A DNA stretch of 39,302 nt from a virus. The position numbers and the translations under genes were made by a program. How positions within the stretch are numbered: the first letter of the stretch is position 1; each line of letters starts with the position of its first letter. Of this stretch, positions 1 through 8,614 are shown one piece after another. Location of the stretch: positions 1-39,302 of the IMG/VR virus record IMGVR_UViG_3300038701_002551; one strand, given 5' to 3'. The notes under the pieces are model-generated. The model did not search any database, was not told the origin of the DNA, and saw only the letters and a program-made list of their open reading frames with translations.

Positions 1-129
1 ACCCGCGTAAAAAAAAATGCGTGTCGTTTTTTAAATCGGGTTTGTTTAAGTTGATTTGGTGATTTTTTTAAAACTTTTTAATCTTTTTTCCAAAAAAATT
101 GATATTTTTGTTATGAAACAAAACAAAAC
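1..129. promoter_or_regulatory. left-end leader with promoter before the packaging genes
   Basis: Non-coding leader. The -7-like box TATTTTTG at 103-110 matches the Bacteroidota consensus TAnnTTTG; the expected -33 region is T-rich but has no clean TTTG. ACCCG at 1-5 pairs with CGGGT at 37-41 around A- and T-runs, which could form a weak hairpin. No Shine-Dalgarno sequence precedes the first gene. Transcription would start about 10 bases before the start codon of the gene at 130. The promoter is inferred from sequence only. Confidence 0.45.
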
Positions 130-474
130 ATGAGTAAAATTTTAACGGTTTTCAACCATTTCATACTGTATTTGATGATTTTCATGAAATATGCATTGCC
201 AATTTTGGCGGTAATTTGCTGTTTTATGATTGAATTTCCAACCGCAATTGCATTTATAATTGGTTCAATTTGCTTTTTTCATGCTTCAAAATCTTGGTAT
301 GAATATCACACTGTTTTAATTTATCATGATTTTGAGGGTAACAGATCGCAAAGAAGGAAAAAATCAAATATTTCAGATTCACATGTTAGGAAAAAAGCAG
401 ATAATGATTTTCAAATTATTTATGAAAAAAGAAAATCAGCTGCAAAAAAGATCATAAGAAAAAACCAGAATTAA
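130..474 (+). CDS. small membrane protein, unknown function
   Basis: 114 residues, not recognised. Two hydrophobic segments at about residues 8-32 and 35-52 suggest a two-pass inner-membrane protein. A strongly basic, polar C-terminal half (about 70-114, many K and R) would lie in the cytoplasm. It is the first gene after the promoter at 103-110 and lies 6 bases before the small terminase gene, so it is probably co-transcribed with packaging genes. A holin or superinfection-exclusion role is possible, but nothing in the sequence decides this. Confidence 0.7.
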   Translation: MSKILTVFNHFILYLMIFMKYALPILAVICCFMIEFPTAIAFIIGSICFFHASKSWYEYHTVLIYHDFEGNRSQRRKKSNISDSHVRKKADNDFQIIYEKRKSAAKKIIRKNQN

Positions 475-480
475 TTTTTA

Positions 481-1146
481 ATGGCTTATTTATCAAAAAA
501 ATCTGTTGCTGAAAAATGCGGTGTAAAAATGCCGGCAATTACTGCTGCAATTAAGACTAAAAAACTAGTCTTAATGAAAGATGGAAAAAGGATAAACACC
601 GCCAATAAATTAAATTCAGAATATTTTTTATTTCATGAAAAAAGGCTTCAGGACCTAAAGAAAGAAAAAGAAAAAAAAACAAATAAAAAAAAACCACCAA
701 TTAAAAAACTACCAGTTAAAAAAACACCCGTTAGAAAACCAAAAACCAAAACACCACCAGCAGATGATGCACCGCCTGAAAATAAAGATGGCCAACTAAC
801 AATTTATGATTTAAATAAAATTCATAAAGAAAAAGAAATTCAGCTGAAAGAAATAAATATTGAAAATAAGAAATTAGAAAACCGCCGTTTAAGCGGTGAA
901 TTAATACCAGTTAAATATGTAAAATTGATTGTAAAAATTCAATCAAAATCATTTATTGAAAGTTATCAAAATAACCTTGAATCATTTATAATTCAATTTA
1001 TTGGACAAAATAAAATTACACCAAAAAAAGGTGCCCAGATTAAAAAACAATTAATTGATTTTATTAATAAATCACATGATGAATCAATTACACAAGCCCA
1101 GCAAAAAATGGCTGAAGCTTTTGAATTAAGTAAACAATCAAAATAA
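481..1146 (+). CDS. terminase small subunit (DNA packaging, DNA-binding)
   Basis: 221 residues. The N-terminal 30 residues (LSKKSVAEKCGVKMPAITAA) look like a winged or helix-turn-helix DNA-binding domain, as in Nu1-like small terminases. A K/P-rich linker follows (about 58-95), then a long charged helix (about 110-145) carrying KEKEIQLKEINIENKKLENR and the RRLSGELIPVKYV pattern often seen in small terminase oligomerisation regions. It would recognise the packaging site and load the large subunit. The gene order (small terminase, two small genes, GpA-type large terminase) supports this. The assignment is by motif and position, not by close similarity. Confidence 0.7.
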   Translation: MAYLSKKSVAEKCGVKMPAITAAIKTKKLVLMKDGKRINTANKLNSEYFLFHEKRLQDLKKEKEKKTNKKKPPIKKLPVKKTPVRKPKTKTPPADDAPPENKDGQLTIYDLNKIHKEKEIQLKEINIENKKLENRRLSGELIPVKYVKLIVKIQSKSFIESYQNNLESFIIQFIGQNKITPKKGAQIKKQLIDFINKSHDESITQAQQKMAEAFELSKQSK

Positions 1147-1151
1147 ATAAT

Positions 1152-1415
1152 ATGTCAAAAACAAAAGGACAGCAAAGAGTGAAAGCAGATTTCAACCCAG
1201 CAAAAAATGATGTTGTTGATAGAATAAAAAACAAATCAGCAGAATTAATTGATTTGCTTGAAGAATTACGCCCAGAATTTGACGTTACTAAAAATGAGGA
1301 TGGAACATTTACATTAAAAGGTGATTCAGAAAAAGAACGTTTAATTGAAATTTCACAAACGTATTATGAAACCGCTGCAATGTATGCTGTAAAAAGTTGT
1401 TTTACTAATGATTAA
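1152..1415 (+). CDS. Acb2/Tad1-like helical hairpin protein (candidate anti-CBASS sponge)
   Basis: 87 residues. The protein reads as two helices joined by a short beta turn. Helix one is about 19-40 (VVDRIKNKSAELIDLLEELR). Helix two is about 60-83 and ends in YYETAAMYAVKSC. The second-helix pattern (a run ending ExAxMxAxK) is what I associate with the Acb2/Tad1 hairpin family. Known Acb2 proteins, including T4 Vs.4, bind cyclic di- or trinucleotides and block CBASS signalling. Length fits the family (about 90 residues). It sits between the terminase subunits and overlaps the next gene by 8 bases. The fold resemblance is seen; ligand binding is inferred and untested. Confidence 0.5.
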   Translation: MSKTKGQQRVKADFNPAKNDVVDRIKNKSAELIDLLEELRPEFDVTKNEDGTFTLKGDSEKERLIEISQTYYETAAMYAVKSCFTND

Positions 1416-1722
1416 GAAAAACAATAAAACATTACAAGAAAGTATTGATGAATTAAATGATCATTTAAAAAAACTGATCAATTCAATGTTAGAATCATTA
1501 ATAATATTTTTTCATTTTATTAGGCCGAAATATAAACCAAAAGTTTATAGGTATTATTTAAGGTATAAATTAATAAATAATATTTGTATTTCATGGGGCC
1601 GTGATGATGAAGATGCTTTTAGTTTTAAATTTTTCAAACATAAAGGTGCATCAATTTTTAAAAGGTTTTCAATTGTTTTAGATTTTACATTTTATGGCCG
1701 CCGGTTGGTAGTCGAATTTTAA
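1408..1722 (+). CDS. hypothetical protein between terminase genes
   Basis: 104 residues, not recognised. The start codon lies inside the end of the preceding gene (8-base overlap) and the stop is 4 bases before the large terminase, so translation is probably coupled. The protein has an amphipathic N-terminal helix, a hydrophobic stretch at about 30-40 (LIIFFHFI), a tyrosine- and lysine-rich centre and a beta-like C-terminal half. It has no cysteine cluster or other motif that suggests a function. Confidence 0.6.
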   Translation: MIKKNNKTLQESIDELNDHLKKLINSMLESLIIFFHFIRPKYKPKVYRYYLRYKLINNICISWGRDDEDAFSFKFFKHKGASIFKRFSIVLDFTFYGRRLVVEF

Positions 1723-1726
1723 AATA

Positions 1727-3742
1727 ATGTCAGATAAAAATTATCAAAACATATTAAAAGATTTACTTGATGAATCAAGAATTCAAATTTCGTCAATGTC
1801 GCCTGTTGATTGGGCTGAAGCAAAGCGAATAATGACTTCAGATAATTCACCAATTAAAGGAAAATTTAGTTTTGAAAATTCACCGTACATAAAAGAACCG
1901 TTATCATGTTTGGCCCCAGATCACCCAGCAAGTATTGTTGCATTTATGAAGGGTGCCCAGCTTGGAATAACGACCGGTTTAATTGAAAATGGTATTGGCT
2001 ATATAATTGATCAACACCCCGGGAATATTTTATATTTGGTTGGTCATGATGATTTAATAAAAGAAACTGGTAAACGCCTTGATTTAATGATTGATTCAAC
2101 CGGCATAAGAAGTAAAATTAAATCAACTGTAAAAAGAATCAGAAACACAAAATCCGGTGATACTGATAAAATGAAAGAATTTGAAGGGGGTGCATTAAAA
2201 CTTGGTATTGCAAATCATAAAAGCATACGCCAAACATCAGTGAGATATGGTTTTTTTGATGATTTTGAATCAATGAAAGGTGAATCAAAAGAATCTGGTG
2301 ATCTTACAAAATTAATTGAACAACGTTTTGCATCATATTCAAAAGTGATGAAGCTTTTTTATATTTCAACCCCAGAATTAAAAGAAGGTTCAAATATTGA
2401 AAATGTTTATTTCTTAGGTGATCAGCGTAAATATCACATACCATGCCCAAACTGTAAAGAATTGATTGAATTGTTATTTTTTGGAGTTGGTGAAGGTGTT
2501 GAAAATGCTGGTGGCATGAAATGGGAATTAGATAAACGCGGTAATTTAATTGATTCATCAGTTGTTTATGAATGTCAGAAATGCCGTAAAACTTTTGATG
2601 AAGAAAATAAATTAAAACTTTTAAATTCTGGTAAATGGATTGCAACAGCATTACCATCAAGGCCCGGATATTATTCATACCATTTAAGTGCATTGTACGC
2701 CCCACCTTTTATGTACGATTGGACCCACTATGTACGCGATTATTTAGAAGCATGCCCCCCGGGCCAAGAAAAAGATGAAAGAAAATACCAAACTTTTTTA
2801 AATGTATGCTTAGGTGAAACATACCACCCAGAAACCAAAAGAATTGATGCAAATAAATTGCAACATAATGTACGAAAATATCAAGCTGGAATAATACCAG
2901 AATCATTATCAATGAAAGATGGAAACGGGCGTATTATTATGATCACATGCGGTGTTGATTTAAATGGTAAATCAGATGATGCCAGAATTGATTTTGAAGT
3001 TGTTGCATTTTCAGAAACTGGTGCAACTTATTCAATTGATCATGGTTCATTTGGTACTTTTGATAAATATGAAAACAGGCATGCAGACCGTCCAAAATAC
3101 AGGTATGAATTCGGTTATAAAAATACAGTATGGCCATTGCTTGAAGAATATATTACACAAGTTTTTGAAACTGATACAGGCCGAAAGATGGAAATAATGA
3201 CAACTGGCATTGATTCAGGGTATCAAACAGATTGGGCGTATAAATTCAGAAATGAAACCAAAGCAAAAGCAATTTGTATAAAAGGTGATGATGATGCAAA
3301 CAGATATTTAAGCCAAAGTGCCAATTTAAAAACATATAAAAATTCAAGGCAAATGCCAGAAAAATTATATTTGGCACAAAATCAATTTTCAAAAGATTTA
3401 CTGGCCCGGTATATGTCGTTAAACTGGAACCCAGAAAGCGACAAAGGACAACCAGAAGGTTTTATGAATTTTCCAACCCCAGCAGATGGAAAATATCAAT
3501 ATGTAAATTTCTTTTCTCATTTTGCAGCAGAAGAAAAACGAATGAATAAAGACGGAAAATTTAGATGGGTAAAAAGGAAAGAAACGAAAGAAGAGAGAAT
3601 TGAAAACCACCTTTACGATTGCCGCCTTTATGCTATGGTAACGAAAGATGTGGTTGTTGATGTTTTATGTAAGGCGTTTAAGGTCCATAATCCAAGTTGG
3701 ATTACTTTTGTACAGTTGATCACCAACAAGCAGAATAAATAA
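1727..3742 (+). CDS. terminase large subunit, lambda GpA family
   Basis: 671 residues, the normal length for GpA-type packaging ATPase/nucleases. Residues about 60-90 carry the divergent P-loop region FMKGAQLGITTG followed by LYLVGHDD. YGFFDDFESM (about 173-182) is a Walker B-like segment. Two CxxC pairs at about 240-243 and 283-286 form the zinc-binding insertion common in this family. The C-terminal nuclease has its acidic residues in ITCGVDLNGK (about 407) and TTGIDSGYQT (about 490). It would cut concatemers and pump DNA into proheads with the small subunit and the portal. The portal gene is more than 13 kb away, which is unusual. Confidence 0.93.
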   Translation: MSDKNYQNILKDLLDESRIQISSMSPVDWAEAKRIMTSDNSPIKGKFSFENSPYIKEPLSCLAPDHPASIVAFMKGAQLGITTGLIENGIGYIIDQHPGNILYLVGHDDLIKETGKRLDLMIDSTGIRSKIKSTVKRIRNTKSGDTDKMKEFEGGALKLGIANHKSIRQTSVRYGFFDDFESMKGESKESGDLTKLIEQRFASYSKVMKLFYISTPELKEGSNIENVYFLGDQRKYHIPCPNCKELIELLFFGVGEGVENAGGMKWELDKRGNLIDSSVVYECQKCRKTFDEENKLKLLNSGKWIATALPSRPGYYSYHLSALYAPPFMYDWTHYVRDYLEACPPGQEKDERKYQTFLNVCLGETYHPETKRIDANKLQHNVRKYQAGIIPESLSMKDGNGRIIMITCGVDLNGKSDDARIDFEVVAFSETGATYSIDHGSFGTFDKYENRHADRPKYRYEFGYKNTVWPLLEEYITQVFETDTGRKMEIMTTGIDSGYQTDWAYKFRNETKAKAICIKGDDDANRYLSQSANLKTYKNSRQMPEKLYLAQNQFSKDLLARYMSLNWNPESDKGQPEGFMNFPTPADGKYQYVNFFSHFAAEEKRMNKDGKFRWVKRKETKEERIENHLYDCRLYAMVTKDVVVDVLCKAFKVHNPSWITFVQLITNKQNK

Positions 3743-3749
3743 AAATAAA

Positions 3750-3769
3750 TTCCTGAATATTAGGAAAAG
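3750..3769. promoter_or_regulatory. 20-bp element TTCCTGAATATTAGGAAAAG, copy 1
   Basis: Near-palindromic element (TTCCT...AGGAA) upstream of the tail sheath gene. It matches the site at 18797-18816 in 19 of 20 bases. A -7 box starts 45 bases after its first base. It is probably a binding site for a phage regulator; the antisense RHH protein at 18567-18761 is the best candidate. Confidence 0.6.
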
Positions 3770-3794
3770 AATTTTTCAATTTGAAACAACTACA

Positions 3795-3802
3795 TATTTT
3801 TG
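3795..3802 (+). promoter_or_regulatory. promoter -7 box for the tail operon
   Basis: TATTTTTG fits the Bacteroidota TAnnTTTG -7 consensus. The expected -33 position (about 3771-3775) is T-rich but is not a clean TTTG. An untranslated leader of about 40 bases, containing a small inverted repeat (TTAGT...ACTAA), leads to the sheath start at 3851. This is the only sizeable gap between the terminase and the tail genes. Confidence 0.5.
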
Positions 3803-3850
3803 TTACCCTAAGAAGGCTATAAAAATTAGTCATAAACTAAAATTAAAGAT

Positions 3851-5368
3851 ATGGCAGCAGTTCCATCAGAATTTGTTTCAAAAGTAGTTGGTTACCAATT
3901 AACAGCGGGTGATTTTTCCGAAACAACCCCAAATTTACCACAAAGAGTTTTAATAGTTGCAGAAGCTAACGAAGCAAACCAAGGCACAATGCCAACTGGT
4001 TTAACACAAATCACATCAGATAAACAAGCTGGTGAATTATACGGTTACGGTTCGCCAATTGAATCTATGGCGCGTATTTTTTACCCAAATTCTGGTTCTG
4101 GTATTGGTGGTATTCCTGTATTTGTAGCGGTTCAAGATGAACCAGCTGGTGCAGCAGTTTTTTCAACAGATATTTCAGTTACTGGTACGGCAACAGGAAA
4201 CGCAACACATAAATTAATTATTAATGGTCGTAATATTATTGATGGTGAAAGATACGATGTAAATATATTAAAAGATGATACAGCAATTATTATTGCTGAT
4301 AAAATACGTGATGCAGTAAACGGTGTATTAAGGTCACCACTTGAAGGTTCAACAACAGGTGGTTCAGATGTTTCATTAAAATCAAAATGGGCTGGTTTAA
4401 CAGCAAATGATATTACAGTAGAAATTGATGATCAAAGTAATGCAGCCGGTATTTCTTATTCAGCCGCAATTACAAGTGCTGGTGCCGGTTCACCAACAGT
4501 TACTTCAGCATTGAATTTAATGGGTAATGAATGGTTTACAATCGTTTGTTCTGGTTATGGTATGAATACTGATATAATTGATGAATTAGAAGCGTTCAAC
4601 GGAAAACCAGACCCAAACAATCCAACAGGTAGATATTCAGGAATTGTTTTTAAACCTTTTATTGGTTTATGTGGTTCAACTGCTGATAATGAATCCGCAT
4701 TAACAGATTTAAGAAAAACAGAAGTAACGCTTGCTGTTTGTAGTGCCCCATTGTCAAAAGGTATGCAATATGAAGCGGCTGCAAATTATGCCGTACTTTA
4801 CGCAAGGCAAGCACAGGAACGCCCAGAAGCAGATATTTCAGGTTATTATTTACCAGATATGCCGGTTCCAGAAGATTGTAATATTGGAACGATGAAAGAT
4901 TACATTAATCGTGATCTTTATGTTAAAAAAGGCTGTACAACTGTTGAATGTGTTTCTGATCAGTATAAAATCGCTGATTTTGTTACAACATATCACCCGG
5001 ACGGTGAAGCTGTGCCATCATATAGGTATGTTAGAAGCTTGACACAAGATTTTAATATTAAATTTGGTTTATCATTACTTGAAGAACAATATGTTGTTGA
5101 TAATGTAATTGCTGAAGATGATCAGCCGGTTCGTGTTGATGGTGTAATTAAACCGAAATCATGGAAGGGTATTTTATATACTTATGCTGATGATTTAAGT
5201 TTAAAAGCAATCATTACAGAACCATCATTTATGAAAGATTCAATTCAGGTACAAATATCAACATCAAACCCTGAAAGACTTGATACATTTTTTAGATACA
5301 AACGTTCAGGATATGCCAGAATTTCAAGCACAGTTGCAGAAGCTGGTTTTAATTTCGGTGAATTATAA
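3851..5368 (+). CDS. contractile tail sheath protein (Mu gpL-like)
   Basis: 505 residues, normal for Mu-type sheaths. The N-terminus (residues 1-90) contains QRVLIVAEAN, TQITSDKQAGELYGYGSPI and MARIFY, the pattern seen in Mu gpL-like sheath proteins. A variable middle domain follows (about 95-215). The conserved C-terminal part includes PDMPVPEDCNIGTMKDYI, YRYVRSLTQDFNIKFGL and the final ISSTVAEAGFNFGEL. Sheath subunits form the contractile tube around the tail tube. The gene starts the tail operon and is followed 27 bases later by the tube gene, the classical order in contractile phages. Confidence 0.92.
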   Translation: MAAVPSEFVSKVVGYQLTAGDFSETTPNLPQRVLIVAEANEANQGTMPTGLTQITSDKQAGELYGYGSPIESMARIFYPNSGSGIGGIPVFVAVQDEPAGAAVFSTDISVTGTATGNATHKLIINGRNIIDGERYDVNILKDDTAIIIADKIRDAVNGVLRSPLEGSTTGGSDVSLKSKWAGLTANDITVEIDDQSNAAGISYSAAITSAGAGSPTVTSALNLMGNEWFTIVCSGYGMNTDIIDELEAFNGKPDPNNPTGRYSGIVFKPFIGLCGSTADNESALTDLRKTEVTLAVCSAPLSKGMQYEAAANYAVLYARQAQERPEADISGYYLPDMPVPEDCNIGTMKDYINRDLYVKKGCTTVECVSDQYKIADFVTTYHPDGEAVPSYRYVRSLTQDFNIKFGLSLLEEQYVVDNVIAEDDQPVRVDGVIKPKSWKGILYTYADDLSLKAIITEPSFMKDSIQVQISTSNPERLDTFFRYKRSGYARISSTVAEAGFNFGEL

Positions 5369-5395
5369 AATTAAAAAATACTTAAAAAAGATATT

Positions 5396-5803
5396 ATGGC
5401 AGTTCATGGTGATATAAAAGAAATTACATTTAACCACCCAACGGTTGGTTCTGGAACACTTTTCCCAAAAGCAAATGAATCAAATACTTTAGATACCGGA
5501 GGTTATAGAACAAATGATGATGCAAATCAAATTGTTTCTGATGGTTCATTAATCCTTCAGAAAAACAGAACCCGGGCATTTTTTGAAGCAATGGTTGAAA
5601 ATGACAATAATTTGCGTGAAGATATGCGAAAAGTTGTTGAAATCACTGAAAGCCCTTTATTGGCAGAATGGACAATTTCACTTATTGGTGGTGCAATTTA
5701 TAAAGGTTCTGGTCAACCGGTTGGTGATCTTCAAACAGATTTAAACACTGGTATGTTCACTTTAAAGGTTGCATGCGATAGAATAGAAAAAATTAGTGGA
5801 TAA
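5396..5803 (+). CDS. tail tube protein (Mu gpM-like)
   Basis: 135 residues, in the size range of Mu gpM-type tube proteins. The sequence is largely beta-type and ends in VGDLQTDLNTGMFTLKVACDRIEK, where tube proteins commonly have a conserved final strand pair. Tube subunits stack as hexamers inside the sheath and carry the DNA. Its position directly after the sheath gene and before the frameshifted chaperone gene strongly supports the role. Confidence 0.82.
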   Translation: MAVHGDIKEITFNHPTVGSGTLFPKANESNTLDTGGYRTNDDANQIVSDGSLILQKNRTRAFFEAMVENDNNLREDMRKVVEITESPLLAEWTISLIGGAIYKGSGQPVGDLQTDLNTGMFTLKVACDRIEKISG

Positions 5804-5823
5804 ACAATTATAAATTATATTTT

Positions 5824-6255
5824 ATGGAACAAAACAAAACAAACACTGCAAGCGGCGGTGTTGTAACGCCTGAACAAGCTGATAATGAATTAACAGCATG
5901 GCTTGATGAAAAGAGGGTAAAACCAAGAAAAAGAAAAGAATCATCAGATACAATTGAAACATTAATTGAAGCAATTGAAGATGGTGATATTACTTTTGAT
6001 GAAAAAGGTGATTTAATACAAATTTTATCTGATCCGGCTGGTGAAGGTTCTTTAAAAGTTGAAAAACTAAAGTACAAAACCAGAATTACTTTAAAAGAAG
6101 TACGGGTTCGATTGAAAAACGTTAAATCAAATGATATTGATGGTCGTGTTGTTGCTTATATTTCAGCAGCAACAGGTGAAAATTCAGCTGTAATTGATGA
6201 ACTATCAACAACAGATTGGAGTTTATCACAATCAATCGCGGTTTTTTTTATGTAA
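5824..6255 (+). CDS. tail assembly chaperone, short (unshifted) product
   Basis: 143 residues. Acidic, mostly helical N-terminal part with a central region (about 60-100) resembling phage tail assembly protein E-type chaperones. It lies between tube and tape measure, the universal place for tail assembly chaperones, which wrap the tape measure before tube polymerisation. The frame ends in GTT TTT TTT ATG TAA, so the stop comes right after a poly-T slippery tract. The short product is analogous to lambda gpG. Confidence 0.8.
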   Translation: MEQNKTNTASGGVVTPEQADNELTAWLDEKRVKPRKRKESSDTIETLIEAIEDGDITFDEKGDLIQILSDPAGEGSLKVEKLKYKTRITLKEVRVRLKNVKSNDIDGRVVAYISAATGENSAVIDELSTTDWSLSQSIAVFFM

Positions 6256-6428
6256 CTGAAGAAGATGCATTAAATAATATTATCTTGTCTTTGTATCACA
6301 CTTTCAAGATGAAACCATTAGAGGTTGAACAATTCTTTCTTGATGAAAAGGATGCGTTCAGCCTTTTTTTTTGGTATAATGAAGCTGAAGAAATGACAAA
6401 GAAAGCAAACAAAAAGAAAAGTAAATAA
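5824..6428 (+). CDS. tail assembly chaperone, -1 frameshift fusion product
   Basis: A -1 slip on the T-run would join the first 142 codons to a 59-residue extension read from 6249 to 6428 (YVTEEDALNNIILSLYHTF...), giving about 201 residues. The extension has a conserved-looking motif KMKPLEVEQFFLDEKDAFSLFFWYN and a lysine-rich end, and stops 8 bases before the tape measure gene. An independent start for this frame exists at 6216, but it is buried in the upstream gene with no leader, so the fusion (lambda gpGT logic) is more likely. Confidence 0.72.
6242..6249 (+). other. programmed -1 frameshift slippery site
   Basis: A run of eight T follows a G; in frame it reads GTT TTT TTT ATG TAA. The heptamer T TTT TTT fits the X XXY YYZ rule and allows both tRNAs to re-pair after a -1 slip. 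The zero-frame stop two codons later and the open -1 frame downstream fit a tail chaperone recoding site. I did not identify a convincing downstream pseudoknot. Confidence 0.72.
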
Positions 6429-6436
6429 AATATTCA

Positions 6437-8611
6437 ATGGCAAAGCAATTTACAATACCAACGGTATTTTCAGCAATAGATAAATTTACTGGACCCGTTC
6501 AGAAAATGGAAAAATCTGTTTCGAGAATGGCAAAAGGTACTGATGCTGCTTTTGATAGAATGGACCGTAAATTTAGAAGAACGGCGGGCCAAATGAATAA
6601 AGTCGGTTCAAAAATGATGGTTGCCGGCGGTTTAATTGCCGCACCTTTGGCTTTGGGTGTTCGTGAAGCAATTAAATTTGAAGAAAAAATGGCCAATGTA
6701 TCAACATTGATTGATACAAATACAGAATCACTTGAAGATATGGGTGATAAGGTGTTGAAAATGGCAACAAAATTACCCGTTCCAATTGAAGAATTAACCA
6801 CAAGTTTATATGATATACGTTCAGCCGGTATTGCTGCAAATGATCAATTTTCTGTATTAGAAGCCACAACAAAACTTTCAGTTGCTGGTTTATCTTCAGT
6901 TTCAGAAGCAACAAATCTTACAACATCAGCAATAAATGCTTTTGCATCTGAAGGATTAACAGCAAATGAAATTACTAATATGCTGTTTAAAACGGTTAAA
7001 TTTGGTAAAACAACAGTTGCAGAATTATCACAAGCTTTTGGATCAGTTGCCCCGATTATACAAAGTTCATCAACTACATTAAAAGAATTTCAGGCCGCAA
7101 CCGCCGCATTAACAACAACTGGTACACCAGCAGCACAGGCACAAAATCAATTAAAAGCAGCAGTTATTGCATTGCAAAAGCCAACAAAAGATATGCAAGC
7201 TGTATTTAAAAAATTAGGTGTTACAACAGAAAAAGAATTAATTAAAAAGTTTGGCGGTTTGGTACCAGCAATGCAAGCTGTAAACAAAACCACAAATGAA
7301 CTTGGTATAAATAACGCAAAGGCTTGGAGTAGTACAGAAGCACTTGCATCAGTTACATCATTAACCGGTGCAACTTATGAATCATATCAGCAGACATTGA
7401 AAGCAATGACAAATGGCGTTGATGATCTTGGTATTGCATTTGATAAGCAATCAAAAACGGGTAAAGCCCAGATGCAAGTTTTAAAAAATCAAGTACAAGT
7501 TCTTGGTATTCAAATCGGCCAAGCATTATTACCTGTTTTATTGGAATTAATGAAAACGGTGGGGCCAATGGTTCAAAGTTTTTCAAAATGGGTTAAAAAT
7601 AACAAAGTTTTATTTGCTTCAATTGTAAAAGTTGTTGCAGTTGTTGGTTCACTTTCATTTGGCCTTGGTGGTTTATTAAAAATTGCAGCCCCTTTTGTTC
7701 GTATAATGCCAAAAATGGCAAAAGGTTTTTCAGTTTTTTCAAAAACAAAAATCGGTGCAAAAGGTGTTGGATTATTAGCAAAAGGTTTGAAGATGTTACC
7801 GGGGCCAATTGGTTTAGCTGTTGCCGGTGTTGGTGCATTAGCAACTGTATTATTTACACTTGGTAAATCTGAAAAAAATGTTTTTGATAAAACAAAAGCA
7901 CTATCAGAGATTCAAAGCCGGGCTTATCAAAATAGTGCAAAACAACGTGTTGAAGTAACAAAACTTTTCATGCAATTGAGGGCATTAAACCCTGAATCTG
8001 AAAAGTATCATCAAGTTCTTCAACAAATTGATGCAATGCAACCCGGATTAATTGAAAAATACAATCTTCAAGCTGGTGCATTAAAAAATATTAATGCAGC
8101 AGAAAAGGAACTGATGAAAAACATCATGGCCCGAGCAAAAGCCCAAGCAGTTGAAGATTTATATACTGAAAGTTTAACGGCTGTACTTGATCTTGAAACC
8201 CGTAAAAAAATGGGTGAAGATGTTGATTCAGATGAATTATTACTACAAAAGAAAAAATTATCAGAATTTTCAACCCAATTTGGAATTCAGCAAGGATTAA
8301 CAGAAAACCAAGCAAGGCTTGAATCTTTACGCCAAGGTGTTGAATTAACAAAAGAATTTCAAGACCCTGCAACAGTAATACAAAGTGAAAAGAAATATGA
8401 TCAAAATGGATTGCCAGTTTATGATGTGCAAAATCCAACATCAAGTATGAACCAGAATTTAAATCAAAATTTAGAAGTTGATATTAAATTTGATGCAAGC
8501 GGTTTACCTGTAATAAATGCAACATCATCTGGTGATGCAACAATAAAAACAAATGTATCAAGTACGGCTGGCGTAAATAGTATTTTGGATGATATTAATA
8601 ATATGAAATAA
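6437..8611 (+). CDS. tail tape measure protein (TP901 core family)
   Basis: 724 residues. The N-terminus starts with a helical region (FSAIDKFTGPVQKMEKSVSR). The TP901-type core at about 60-340 includes GLIAAPLALGVREAIKFEEKM, LPVPIEELTTSLYDIRSAG and QAFGSVAPIIQSS. Two hydrophobic segments lie at about 390-420 and 450-475. Helical and coiled-coil sequence follows, and the C-terminus is low-complexity, rich in N, S and T. The protein sets tail length and helps DNA entry. A length of 724 residues predicts a rather short tail, roughly 100 nm by the usual 1.5 angstrom per residue rule. Confidence 0.93.
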   Translation: MAKQFTIPTVFSAIDKFTGPVQKMEKSVSRMAKGTDAAFDRMDRKFRRTAGQMNKVGSKMMVAGGLIAAPLALGVREAIKFEEKMANVSTLIDTNTESLEDMGDKVLKMATKLPVPIEELTTSLYDIRSAGIAANDQFSVLEATTKLSVAGLSSVSEATNLTTSAINAFASEGLTANEITNMLFKTVKFGKTTVAELSQAFGSVAPIIQSSSTTLKEFQAATAALTTTGTPAAQAQNQLKAAVIALQKPTKDMQAVFKKLGVTTEKELIKKFGGLVPAMQAVNKTTNELGINNAKAWSSTEALASVTSLTGATYESYQQTLKAMTNGVDDLGIAFDKQSKTGKAQMQVLKNQVQVLGIQIGQALLPVLLELMKTVGPMVQSFSKWVKNNKVLFASIVKVVAVVGSLSFGLGGLLKIAAPFVRIMPKMAKGFSVFSKTKIGAKGVGLLAKGLKMLPGPIGLAVAGVGALATVLFTLGKSEKNVFDKTKALSEIQSRAYQNSAKQRVEVTKLFMQLRALNPESEKYHQVLQQIDAMQPGLIEKYNLQAGALKNINAAEKELMKNIMARAKAQAVEDLYTESLTAVLDLETRKKMGEDVDSDELLLQKKKLSEFSTQFGIQQGLTENQARLESLRQGVELTKEFQDPATVIQSEKKYDQNGLPVYDVQNPTSSMNQNLNQNLEVDIKFDASGLPVINATSSGDATIKTNVSSTAGVNSILDDINNMK

Positions 8612-8614
8612 AAA

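Noticed and set aside
2304-3197. Several long minus-strand and alternate-frame open frames within the large terminase gene
   Set aside because: They are rich in L, H, Q and Y, typical of shadow frames in AT-rich coding DNA, and lack leaders; the terminase frame accounts for the region.
6216-6428. Independent 70-residue gene starting at 6216
   Set aside because: The start lies inside the chaperone gene without an A-rich leader, while a slippery T-run two codons before the upstream stop explains the downstream frame as a -1 fusion.
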